Source: Cryobacterium sp. (GTDB taxonomy: Bacteria > Actinomycetota > Actinomycetes > Actinomycetales > Microbacteriaceae). From it: DNA of 36,178 nt. Below are positions 21,633 to 29,590 of the stretch, piece after piece (position 1 is the stretch's first letter; the number at the start of each line of letters is the position of its first letter). The translations under genes and the position numbers were made by a program. Where the stretch lies: positions 1-36,178 of the forward strand of contig JACMQV010000178.1 in the NCBI GenBank assembly GCA_014376815.1, in the 5' to 3' direction. The notes under the pieces are model-generated. The model did no database searches and had not been told where the DNA came from. It was given only the letters and a program-made list of their open reading frames with translations.

Positions 21633-24514
21633 GACCGAACGGCTGCCGGTACCCGCCCCACGGCCGCCGTCACGGGCCAGCCGGCCAGCGGGTCGAATAC
21701 CGCACTCGGCCGGCCCAGCAGGTAGCCCTGCGCCAGCACGCATCCGCTGGCGCGCAGAATATCGAGCTGGTCACGAGTCTCCACGCCCTCGGCGACCACC
21801 TCGACGCCGAGTTTCGATGCCAGCGCGAGGATTCCCTGCACGAGCGGCACGGAGGCGGCGTCGGGCAGATTCATGATGAAGCTGCGGTCGATCTTGATCT
21901 GGTCGACCGGCAGGGCGTTGAGCCAGGCGAGCGTCGAGAAACCGGTCCCGAAGTCGTCGAGCGAGATATGGATGCCCAGGCGACGCAGTTCCACGAGCCG
22001 TTCGACGATGCCGGGGAGGTCGATGAGAGCACTGCTCTCCACCACTTCCAGAATGAGCCGCTCCGGCGCGAGGGCATGTCGGTTGAGGGCGGCGCGAACG
22101 GTCGGAACGAGTCTCCGGTCGAGCAGCGTGGCGGCGTCGAGGTTGACCGCGACGCCGAAGGGGCGCCCCGCCGGCTGCGGCCATTCAGCGACCGCGGCAC
22201 ACGCGGCTCCGACCACCCACAGGTCCAGTTCGGTGATCAGTCCCGTCTCCTGGGCCAGCGGCAGGAACGCGGCCGGGGCCAGCACACCCAGCCGGGGGTG
22301 AGCCCAGCGGATGAGGGCCTCCGCGCCGACCACGCGCTCCTCCCCCGCACGGGAGATGTCGAAGACCGGCTGGAAGTACAGCCTCATCTGGTCCGCGTCC
22401 AGGGCGCTCGCCAGTTCCAGGGAGAGCGATGTTCCGGCATCCCCGCGCTCCTCGTGGCCGGCGACGGCGATCTGGTTGCGTCCGGTTCGCTTGGCCGCGT
22501 ACATGGCACCGTCGGCCTGGTCGAGGAGGCGCTCGCCGCGGCCGCCCTGACCCGTGTGCACGGCGACGCCCACACTGGCCGAGATCCGCAGGTCCTGGCC
22601 GGCCAGGTGGAACGGATGGTTCAGGCAGTCGACTGCCCGACGGGCCAGGTCGATGGCCGCCGCCTCGCCCTCCAGATCGGTGACCAGCACCGCGAACTCA
22701 TCGCCGCCGAGCCGCCCGATCACGTCCCCGCTCCGCATTTCCGCACGCAATCTCGCCGCGACCTGCCGCAGCAACTCGTCGCCCGCCCGGTGTCCCAGGC
22801 GGTCGTTGACGCGTTTGAAGTTGTCGAGGTCGCAGAACAGCACCGCCGTGGCGGTCTGGTCCCGGCATTCCGACAGGGCAGTGTCCAGTTGCAGGGCGAA
22901 CAGGACCCGGTTGGGCAGGCCGGTCAGGGCGTCGTGCTGCGACTGGTGGCGAACCGTGGTGAGCAGCCGGGCCTTCTGCATGGCCGTGGCCGCCTGGTGG
23001 CTGACGCCCTCCATCCGGGCGGTGGCCTCAGCCAGGACCGCCTCGCCCACGGCTCCGCGCCAACTGACCGTGGCGACGCCCATCAGCACATCCCCGGCCA
23101 GGAGCGGCACCGCCACAACGTTGAACACACCGACCGCGCGGAGTATGTCCGACAGTGCCGGGCTTGCCCCGTCTGCGGTGATCAGAAGGCGTTTTTGCCG
23201 GGTGAGAAGACCGATCAGTTCCGGCGTCTGGTCGATCGAGATCGTCGTACGCAGTAGCTGCTCGCTTTGGGCGGCCCCGAGGCCGGTGGATGCGACGGGG
23301 CGGAGTTCACCGAGATCGGCGTCCCAGAGCAGGACCCCTGCGGAGTGGCTGCCGACGATCGTCGGCAGCGCCGACGCGACGACCTCCGCGATCGCCTCGA
23401 CGCTGTCGCTGGTCGCCAGCTCGTGGGCGAGGCCGAGAAGCGCGGCCGTGCGCAGTCCTTCCCTGCGCGACTCCTCGAGTGCCGTAAAGAGGTCGAGGGC
23501 GGCGGCCGCGTGTCCGGCGTAGGCCTCGAGCAGTGCCCGGTCTCCGCCCATCGCGGCGTGTCCCTCGGAGAAGAGGGCCGCGAGGTGTCCGTGGATCCGC
23601 CGGTTAGACGCGATGTCGACGACCAGCGCGCGCTCCCCCAACTGCTCGCCGCGCAGCATCCGTTCGACGAGCGCCCCGGCCCGTTCGTCGGTCATTCCTC
23701 GGTGGCGCACCAGCGGCGCCCCGCCTCCCTCGGGCTCGACGATGAGGAGGTAGCCGGGCGCGAGCACCGCCGAGGTGGCGCGGTCGACGATTCGGGCGAG
23801 CACGTCGTCGACGTCGTCGCTGCTGACGAGGTCCGCGGCGGCCAACTGCACCTCGCGAACTTTGTCGCGCAGAACGGACAGTGAGTCGTCCACCCATCGA
23901 TTCCTGGTCCGGCGTGACCACCAGTGCACCCGCATGGACCAGGTCACCAGGTATTCGCACTCCGGGTAGCCATCCGACTGGCACCGCGGGTGGCTGACCC
24001 GTGCGGGAGCGAGGCCGAAGACGGCCGGAACGGCCGAAAACAGGCCCTGGGCGTACTGGCAGTCCAGGCGGGAGGGGTGATAGCCGTCGTGGAGGCGGTA
24101 GCGGAGGGTCGCCGTGGTCCGGCCGACCTCGACGACGTCCATCGTGGACGTGGTGGTGAACTTGGGCACCATGCGCGGCAGCTGGCGGTAGATCGCAGCC
24201 GGCGAGGCGAACACGGTCAGCAGCTGCACGAGCACAGGCTGGATCTCGCCGCGGACCGACCCCGCGCCCACGGTGAACATGGTCGCCGGGTCACCGAGCA
24301 CGGCCGTTGCCGCCTCGAACAGCCGGATCCGGGTGTCATACCCGACCCACGTCGAGGCACTTTGGAGAACGGCCGCATCCTGCGCCACGCCCGCCCGGGC
24401 GAGCACCTCGGCAACCGCCTCATCCCCGCCCTGCTGGCGCACGTGGCGCAGGAGCAGGCTGATCGTCGTGCTCGCGGTCTCGCGCGGCTCTGCATCCATC
24501 GTCTTCCATCCCAC
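21629..24514 (-). CDS. Sensor diguanylate cyclase/phosphodiesterase (GAF, GGDEF, EAL)
   Basis: A 961-residue cytosolic c-di-GMP enzyme. Residues 1-200 form a helical N-terminal domain ending in HPRCQSDGYPECEYLVTW, resembling small-molecule-sensing domains. Two GAF-like domains follow (about 225-345 and 360-510). The GGDEF domain (about 530-690) has intact GGDEF at 603-607 and an RSGD inhibitory site nine residues ahead. The EAL domain (about 705-945) keeps Glu732 in EALIRW, DDFGTGFS, the Lys in IKIDRSF, VVAEGVET and QGYLLGRP. Both activities look possible; many such hybrids use only one. The start is GTG 24514, with ATG 24499 as an alternative. No membrane segment is visible. Confidence 0.92.
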   Translation of the reverse strand: MGWKTMDAEPRETASTTISLLLRHVRQQGGDEAVAEVLARAGVAQDAAVLQSASTWVGYDTRIRLFEAATAVLGDPATMFTVGAGSVRGEIQPVLVQLLTVFASPAAIYRQLPRMVPKFTTTSTMDVVEVGRTTATLRYRLHDGYHPSRLDCQYAQGLFSAVPAVFGLAPARVSHPRCQSDGYPECEYLVTWSMRVHWWSRRTRNRWVDDSLSVLRDKVREVQLAAADLVSSDDVDDVLARIVDRATSAVLAPGYLLIVEPEGGGAPLVRHRGMTDERAGALVERMLRGEQLGERALVVDIASNRRIHGHLAALFSEGHAAMGGDRALLEAYAGHAAAALDLFTALEESRREGLRTAALLGLAHELATSDSVEAIAEVVASALPTIVGSHSAGVLLWDADLGELRPVASTGLGAAQSEQLLRTTISIDQTPELIGLLTRQKRLLITADGASPALSDILRAVGVFNVVAVPLLAGDVLMGVATVSWRGAVGEAVLAEATARMEGVSHQAATAMQKARLLTTVRHQSQHDALTGLPNRVLFALQLDTALSECRDQTATAVLFCDLDNFKRVNDRLGHRAGDELLRQVAARLRAEMRSGDVIGRLGGDEFAVLVTDLEGEAAAIDLARRAVDCLNHPFHLAGQDLRISASVGVAVHTGQGGRGERLLDQADGAMYAAKRTGRNQIAVAGHEERGDAGTSLSLELASALDADQMRLYFQPVFDISRAGEERVVGAEALIRWAHPRLGVLAPAAFLPLAQETGLITELDLWVVGAACAAVAEWPQPAGRPFGVAVNLDAATLLDRRLVPTVRAALNRHALAPERLILEVVESSALIDLPGIVERLVELRRLGIHISLDDFGTGFSTLAWLNALPVDQIKIDRSFIMNLPDAASVPLVQGILALASKLGVEVVAEGVETRDQLDILRASGCVLAQGYLLGRPSAVFDPLAGWPVTAAVGRVPAAVRS

Positions 24515-24562
24515 CAGTTCATTATCGGCGGGTTCACGCGCCCGGTTAGGGGGACACGCAAC

Positions 24563-24607
24563 AACAATCGCCGGTCAGCGGATTCGGTGCAGTGAACGGC
24601 GATTGTT
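24563..24607. other. Inverted repeat in the 24515-24818 gap
   Basis: AACAATCGCCG (24563-24573) is the exact complement of CGGCGATTGTT (24597-24607), with a 23-base loop. It lies about 50 bases upstream of the c-di-GMP gene and about 210 bases before the hydrolase. It may be an operator or structured leader. No gene was found in this 304-base gap. Confidence 0.4.
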
Positions 24608-24818
24608 CTCAGTCGCCGCCGGTCAGCCGTTGATCACCTGGGGCACCCCGAGCGCTTTGAGGCCGTATCCAGCGGATGCCGGCCTCGTTTGTTCCAGCGC
24701 GCAGTGCGGTTGTTGTCTGGCGCAGGACCGGCATCCGCTTGCCGTGCGCCTCCAGTCGTGCCACCATGGCCAGCACCCTGGGCCCTGCCGAGAACTGTCA
24801 CGCGCGATTGGAGACGCG

Positions 24819-26318
24819 ATGAGCGAGCGCTACCCCGTGATTTACGTTCGCGGTTTTGCCGGCGGCCAGAACGCCATGGACGTTGCAGCGGATGACCCGT
24901 TCTACGGGTTCAATGAGGGCTCGACCCATGTGCGGGTGGGGGCCGGCGGCCAGCCGCGGTTCTATCAGTACGAGGGTCCACTGCTGCGGCTGGTCAGGGA
25001 CCAGCAGTACCGGATCGAAGTCGGCGGCAGCCAGCAGAACATCCTGATCAATGCCGCTGCGGGCTCACTGGAGCCGAACTCCGTCTGGATCTACCGGTTC
25101 TACGACGCCTCGTCTGGCACATTCGGTGTTGAGCCGCAACCGTACGATATCGGCCGCGCAGCGAGGGGGCTGGTGGATTTCATCGACCTGGTGCGCAGCA
25201 AGACCCGCGGAGGACCCCCGGTCTACCTCGTGGCCCACTCCATGGGCGGGCTGATCTGCCGCGCCGCGCTGCAGCGCGAACTCGTTGACCCCGCCGGGGC
25301 CGTGTCGAAGCTCTGCACGATCGGCACGCCGCACGGCGGCATCTCCCCCGAACTCGGCGGGCCGATCGGCGGCTGGATCATGGACCGGTTCGGGCCGCTG
25401 GGCAGCGACATCTTCGCGCCCCGGCGCATGCAGGAATACCTGTTGCCGGCAGGCCACGACCCTGACCGGGAGACCGACCCGAAGACAGGCCGGTGGGACC
25501 CGAGACGACTGGTGGGCACCTTCCCGGCCTCCCGCGTCCTGAGCATCGTCGGCACGAATTCGCGGGACTACGCCGTCGCGGCCGGGCTGTCGTCCGCGGT
25601 CATGGGAATGCAGAGCGATGGCCTGGTCGCCATCCGCAACGCGTACGTTTACGGGGCCGCGCGCGCCTACATCCATCGCTCCCACTCAGGCCGGTACGGC
25701 CTGGTCAATTCCGAGGAAACGTACCAGAACCTGTCCCGCTTCCTGTTCGGTGGGTTGCGGGTGGAGGTCGGCCTGCACGGGGTGGAGCTCGATCGCAAGG
25801 ACCGCATCTGGCAGGGCGAGGCGAGGCTGGCCATCCGCGGCGTGCCCGTGCTGATCCATGAACAGACGGCCGATCACTACTGCCCGATCGATCTGAACGC
25901 AGCCGCCCAGGGTATCGCCGGGCCGCTGTCACCGGTGCCGTTGATGACGATCTTCCTGCAGCCGAAGAACGTGCGGAAATGCCGTTACGCCCTCGACCTC
26001 AAGGTGAGCTCGCTCAAGGAGACGGGCGGCATCCTCGGTTTCGGGGACCATCTGGAGCAGATTGCGGACTGGCAGGACACCCTCATCGTCGACGTCGAGG
26101 TGAACGACACCGGCGTGGCCAGAAGCGTGACCTGGGAATGGAACAGCGCCCTCGCCGGTCGCATCGCCGAGCAGGCGCAGTTGCCCCACCAGCTCGACTG
26201 GGCACCGGGAAAATCCGCCGGCGGACAGTGGCAGCTGCCGGTCCCGATCGCCCCGATGGGGCAGGCGGTGCTCGGTACCGACGCTCGCTTGCAGCTCGAC
26301 ATCAGCCTCTGGGCCTGA
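24819..26318 (+). CDS. Lipase-like alpha/beta hydrolase with C-terminal domain
   Basis: A 499-residue protein. The N-terminal alpha/beta-hydrolase part (about 1-310) begins YPVIYVRGFAGGQNAMD and carries the nucleophile Ser141 in VAHSMGGL. GTPHGG follows, then MQSDGLVAIRNA with a likely catalytic Asp and HRSHSGRYGLVN with a likely His. This layout is that of triacylglycerol-lipase/PGAP1-like esterases. Residues about 315-499 look like a beta-rich accessory domain unknown to me. No signal peptide is seen, so it may act in the cytoplasm. GGAG sits six bases before the ATG at 24819; the frame is open further upstream but without coding character. Confidence 0.8.
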   Translation: MSERYPVIYVRGFAGGQNAMDVAADDPFYGFNEGSTHVRVGAGGQPRFYQYEGPLLRLVRDQQYRIEVGGSQQNILINAAAGSLEPNSVWIYRFYDASSGTFGVEPQPYDIGRAARGLVDFIDLVRSKTRGGPPVYLVAHSMGGLICRAALQRELVDPAGAVSKLCTIGTPHGGISPELGGPIGGWIMDRFGPLGSDIFAPRRMQEYLLPAGHDPDRETDPKTGRWDPRRLVGTFPASRVLSIVGTNSRDYAVAAGLSSAVMGMQSDGLVAIRNAYVYGAARAYIHRSHSGRYGLVNSEETYQNLSRFLFGGLRVEVGLHGVELDRKDRIWQGEARLAIRGVPVLIHEQTADHYCPIDLNAAAQGIAGPLSPVPLMTIFLQPKNVRKCRYALDLKVSSLKETGGILGFGDHLEQIADWQDTLIVDVEVNDTGVARSVTWEWNSALAGRIAEQAQLPHQLDWAPGKSAGGQWQLPVPIAPMGQAVLGTDARLQLDISLWA

Positions 26319-26342
26319 TCGGCGGGGCCGAGCCCGGGCCGC

Positions 26343-26348
26343 TAGGCT
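26343..26348 (+). promoter_or_regulatory. Candidate -10 for a leaderless MBL-fold transcript
   Basis: TAGGCT ends seven bases before the ATG at 26356, and no Shine-Dalgarno is present. The spacing places the transcript start on the start codon itself. No clear -35 is visible. Confidence 0.45.
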
Positions 26349-26355
26349 TCCCCGC

Positions 26356-27153
26356 ATGGGAACCCACGCACACCGGACTGTGGGTATCGAGCGCAGCAGC
26401 CTGCTCACCCGACGGCTGCTCGCGCCCAACCCCGGCCCCATGACCCTCGACGGCACCAACAGCTACCTCATCGCCGCACCCCACTCCGAATCGCTGGTGG
26501 TGGTCGATCCGGGACCGACCGACGACGCCCACCTGGCAGTGTTGGCCGAGGCCGGTTCGATCGATCTGGTCCTGATCACGCATCACCACGCGGACCACAG
26601 CGCGGCGAGTGAAGGGTTCGCTCGGCTCACCGGCGCGCGGGTGCGGGCGTTCGACCCGGCGTTCTGCGTCGATGCCGCGCCCCTGACCGACGGGGAGCAG
26701 ATCGAGGCCGGAGGAACGCGCATCCGTGTCATCGCCACGCCGGGGCACACCGCGGATTCCGTGTGTTTCCAGCTGCCCGCTGACGGGCCGAAGGGGTCTG
26801 TGCTCACCGGCGACACGATTCTGGGGCGCGGAACGACGATCATCGCCCACCCGGACGGAACGCTCGACGGCTACCTGCGCTCGCTCTCCACCCTGCGGGC
26901 GCTCGGGCCCGCCACGGTTCTCCCCGCCCACGGCCCTGTGCTTCCCGACCTCAGGGCGGTGTGCGACGCATACCTCGCCCACCGCCACGAGCGCCTCGAC
27001 CAGGTGCGCCGCGCTCTGGCCGCCCTGGGGCCGGACGCGACGGTCGAACAGGTCACCGACCGCGTCTATGCCCACCCGGATGCCGCCGTCCGGTTCGCCG
27101 CGGAGGCGTCGGTCCGCGCGCAGCTGGCCTACCTGCGCGGCACCCTCCGATGA
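26356..27153 (+). CDS. MBL-fold metallo-hydrolase (lactamase-B-like)
   Basis: A 265-residue hydrolase. It has the metal-binding motif HHHADH (76-81, that is H76, H78, D80, H81), His131 in TPGHTADS and Asp153 in TGDTILGRG. A later His in LPAHGPV completes the dinuclear zinc site. The start, with TRRLLAPNPGPMTLDGTNSYL, and the C-terminal helical tail with HRHERLDQVRRAL, place it near the LACTB2/YcbL-type branch, which hydrolyses thioesters or nucleic acids. The substrate is not defined. It appears leaderless and stands alone 37 bases after the lipase-like gene. Confidence 0.88.
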   Translation: MGTHAHRTVGIERSSLLTRRLLAPNPGPMTLDGTNSYLIAAPHSESLVVVDPGPTDDAHLAVLAEAGSIDLVLITHHHADHSAASEGFARLTGARVRAFDPAFCVDAAPLTDGEQIEAGGTRIRVIATPGHTADSVCFQLPADGPKGSVLTGDTILGRGTTIIAHPDGTLDGYLRSLSTLRALGPATVLPAHGPVLPDLRAVCDAYLAHRHERLDQVRRALAALGPDATVEQVTDRVYAHPDAAVRFAAEASVRAQLAYLRGTLR

Positions 27154-27163
27154 CGGTACCAGT

Positions 27164-27949
27164 TCAGGCCCGGACCGAGGCGGCGTCGTCGCGTTCGCCT
27201 GAGACTCCGGGCGTGGTTGCCCGACGTGTCTTACGCAGAATGAGAGTGGTGCCGAGGGTGGCGACCCACAGCCCCCAGCTGGCGCTTCCGATCAGGCCGG
27301 CGATGTCGATGATGGGGAAGCCGGGAATGGCGGTCGCAAGGATGTCACCCTGGTTGAGGAGGTAGATGCTGCTCGAGACCACCCCGAACCAACCGAGCCA
27401 GCGCGGCAGGATTGCGGTGCGCAGGACGATGATGCTGAGCGTGATCGACCAGGCGATGGCACCGAGCTGGCCGAGGTGCTCACCGAGGAGCGCTCCGCCG
27501 AACTGGTGCTGGGCAAGCCACGCGGCCTCGGTGGCAGCGCGGGTCACCGCGTCTCCTGATTCCCACGAGCTTGCGAGGGCGGGGACGACGAAGACCCAGC
27601 GAAGGAAGCCGATGAGGGATAAGGCGACGGAGGCCGCTCCGACCGCCGTCGCGACCCGTAACGCCGGATCGTCGGCGCGACCGAGCACGCGGGGCAGAAG
27701 CAGCAACGGTACGACGAGGATCGCGTAGGTCCACGCCGTGGCGAACCAGGTCCAAATCAGGGCCGGACCGCCCTCGAGAAAGGCCGGGAGGACGAGATCG
27801 GCGTCCTCGCGCAGGATATCGGGCCAGTCGAAGGTGGCGGAGAGGACGCTGGCGGCGGTCCCGAAGGCCAGCGCGCCGACGAGGAATAGGAATCCGGTCG
27901 TGCGCCGCAAGGCCACGGAATCGGCCGCAGCCGGGAGTGTCGTATTCAT
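27164..27949 (-). CDS. DUF4386-type integral membrane protein
   Basis: A 261-residue membrane protein with about six hydrophobic segments. It begins LRRTTGFLFLVGALAFGTAAS, has AWTYAILVVPLLLLPRVLG near 75 and ends in IDIAGLIGSASWGLWVATLGTTLIL. This pattern fits the uncharacterised DUF4386 family, but I rely on overall resemblance only. GGAG lies eight bases before the ATG. It is divergent from a TetR gene across 76 bases that hold a strong inverted repeat, so it is probably that regulator's target. It converges with the MBL gene, leaving ten bases. Confidence 0.7.
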   Translation of the reverse strand: MNTTLPAAADSVALRRTTGFLFLVGALAFGTAASVLSATFDWPDILREDADLVLPAFLEGGPALIWTWFATAWTYAILVVPLLLLPRVLGRADDPALRVATAVGAASVALSLIGFLRWVFVVPALASSWESGDAVTRAATEAAWLAQHQFGGALLGEHLGQLGAIAWSITLSIIVLRTAILPRWLGWFGVVSSSIYLLNQGDILATAIPGFPIIDIAGLIGSASWGLWVATLGTTLILRKTRRATTPGVSGERDDAASVRA

Positions 27950-27970
27950 TTCTTCTGCTCCAATCGGTTA

Positions 27971-28008
27971 GTGTACGGTGTACGCAGAAGATAACGTACA
28001 GCGTAAAC
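27971..28008. promoter_or_regulatory. TetR operator between DUF4386 and TetR genes
   Basis: GTGTACGGTGTACG (27971-27984) faces CGTACAGCGTAAAC (27995-28008) across ten bases; the arms match at 12 of 14 positions. The left arm is itself GTGTACG twice. It lies between the divergent starts and overlaps where both promoters should be, so one bound regulator could control both genes. Confidence 0.75.
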
Positions 28009-28025
28009 AAATCGAGAGTCAAGGG

Positions 28026-28703
28026 ATGTCAGAAGAAAAAGCCACCGATCAGCGTCGAGTGCGTCGGGTGCGCAGTTCCGTCACGGCCGACGAGATACTG
28101 CAGGCGGCCGAGCATGTCGCGCGCGACGGCTTCGAGGCCCTGACAATGCGGGCGGTCGCCATGCGGATGGGCTCTTCCCCGATGGCGCTGTACCGCTACT
28201 TCGCCACGAAGGACGAACTCGTGGACGCGATGCTCGACCGCGTGCTCGGCCGGATAGAGCTCCCCGCGCCCACCGACGACTGGTTGGCCGACCTGGCGGG
28301 ATTCGCGACGGCGCACCGGGCGGTCCTGGCCGAACATCCGTGGGCGATCGTGCCACTCTTCACGCACTCGAACCCCGGCATCAACGCCACCGTCATCGGC
28401 GAGGCCGCTCTCGGGATACTGCACCGCGGCGGCATCACGGGAGGCGAGGCCGTCGCAACCTTCTGCGGCGTTCTCGCCCTCAATTACGGCTGGTTCGCTT
28501 TCACCACGGCCCGGAATGCCATCCGAGCGGGCACCGAGCCGGAGCTCATTCTCGCCGGCGCCCTGTCGGCGCTTCCCGCCAAACGCTTCCCTCTGACCGT
28601 GTCGGTGGCAGACCAGTTGAGCAGCTACGGGAGCGACTCGCACTACGCCTTCGCGCTGCGCGCGCTGATCGCGGGGGTCGGATCGACAGCAGGAACGGTG
28701 TGA
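28026..28703 (+). CDS. TetR-family regulator, divergent from DUF4386 gene
   Basis: A 225-residue regulator. The helix-turn-helix at about 20-65 reads TADEILQAAEHVARDGFEALT, MRAVAMRMGSSPMALYRYF and TKDELVDAML. The C-terminal domain resembles the TetR_C subgroup with AGFATAHRAVLAEHPW. ATG 28026 is preferred because it leaves the operator outside the gene; GTG 27978 in the same frame is within the operator. It probably represses itself and the divergent membrane-protein gene. Confidence 0.88.
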   Translation: MSEEKATDQRRVRRVRSSVTADEILQAAEHVARDGFEALTMRAVAMRMGSSPMALYRYFATKDELVDAMLDRVLGRIELPAPTDDWLADLAGFATAHRAVLAEHPWAIVPLFTHSNPGINATVIGEAALGILHRGGITGGEAVATFCGVLALNYGWFAFTTARNAIRAGTEPELILAGALSALPAKRFPLTVSVADQLSSYGSDSHYAFALRALIAGVGSTAGTV

Positions 28704-28803
28704 CCGGGGCGGGGTCCCGGATTCTCCTGCCACTGTTGTCCTAACGCCTCAGGTTCAGCGTGCCGCCCTGTGCGGTGACACCGGGCACGGTTTCGCTGCC
28801 GAG

Positions 28804-29448
28804 TTACTTCGGGGCGAGCACGCCGTACACCAGGACGTCGACATGCGAGCGCAAGGTCGCCGTCAGGGTCTGGGGGTCCTCGCGCCCGATGCTGACACGG
28901 ATCAGCTCCATGTGCAGCGTCGAAAAGATGGTTCGCGCCGCGCCGCGGAGGTCGACCCCGTGCCTGACCCGGTGGGTGCTCGTGAATCTTCCCAGGATGT
29001 CCCCGATCGCTTCCTCGAGTTCGGAGATCCGCGCGAGCGCCTCGGTACGGTATTGCCCGTGCTCGGCGCCGAAGAGAATCTCCCGCTGGTAGACCGCGGT
29101 GTTCTCCGGGAACGCCAGCGGCAGGTGAATCTGGGGTGCCAGCAGCGCCATGATCGCCTCGGTCGGCGAGGTGCCGGAAGCGGCGGCGGCGATGCCCTCC
29201 CTGGTGTCGAGCCGCATCTGCTCGTTCATGACCATCATCAGCAGTTCCGCCTTGGAGCTGGCGTAACGGAACAGCGTGCCCGTTCCGACGTCCGCCCGGT
29301 CCGCGACCATCTGCGTCGTCACGGCCGAGTAGCCCCGGCTGGCGAACAGTTCCGAGGCGGCCAGATAGATGCGCTGCTGCTTGTCTGCCTTGTTGCGGGC
29401 CCGCAGGCCAACTGTGGACAGCATTCTCGGTGCCTGCGTTGACGTCAC
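28804..29448 (-). CDS. TetR-family regulator, divergent from oleate hydratase
   Basis: A 214-residue regulator. The helix-turn-helix (about 20-65) reads QQRIYLAASELFASRGYSAVT, TQMVADRADVGTGTLFRYA and SKAELLMMV. The C-terminal ligand domain includes LPLAFPENTAVYQREILFG. The GTG at 29448 follows AGGAG by eight bases and is preferred over 29484. It is transcribed away from the oleate hydratase gene, with an inverted repeat between them. Response to an unsaturated fatty acid would be logical but is inference. Confidence 0.88.
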   Translation of the reverse strand: MTSTQAPRMLSTVGLRARNKADKQQRIYLAASELFASRGYSAVTTQMVADRADVGTGTLFRYASSKAELLMMVMNEQMRLDTREGIAAAASGTSPTEAIMALLAPQIHLPLAFPENTAVYQREILFGAEHGQYRTEALARISELEEAIGDILGRFTSTHRVRHGVDLRGAARTIFSTLHMELIRVSIGREDPQTLTATLRSHVDVLVYGVLAPK

Positions 29449-29472
29449 GGGTAACGCTCCTTCCAAACGGGT

Positions 29473-29503
29473 GGTCAGGATCACGGCCGGACGTTTCCTG
29501 ACC
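29473..29503. promoter_or_regulatory. Inverted repeat in the TetR/oleate hydratase divergent region
   Basis: GGTCAGGA (29473-29480) and TCCTGACC (29496-29503) are perfect 8-bp complements with 15 bases between. The repeat begins 25 bases upstream of the TetR GTG and lies 87 bases before the hydratase start. It is a plausible operator for the TetR protein. Confidence 0.55.
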
Positions 29504-29590
29504 GATTTGCATCAGACCCAGCATGCGGATTACGCTCCGAAATGAGCACAGTCCGATTCTAGCTGAGGCAGCCGAACGAGAGGAACGATC

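Noticed and set aside
24581-24810. Possible gene in the gap before the lipase-like hydrolase
   Set aside because: A short minus-strand frame ending LKALGVPQVING looked protein-like, but it has no start, no ribosome-binding site and no recognisable family.
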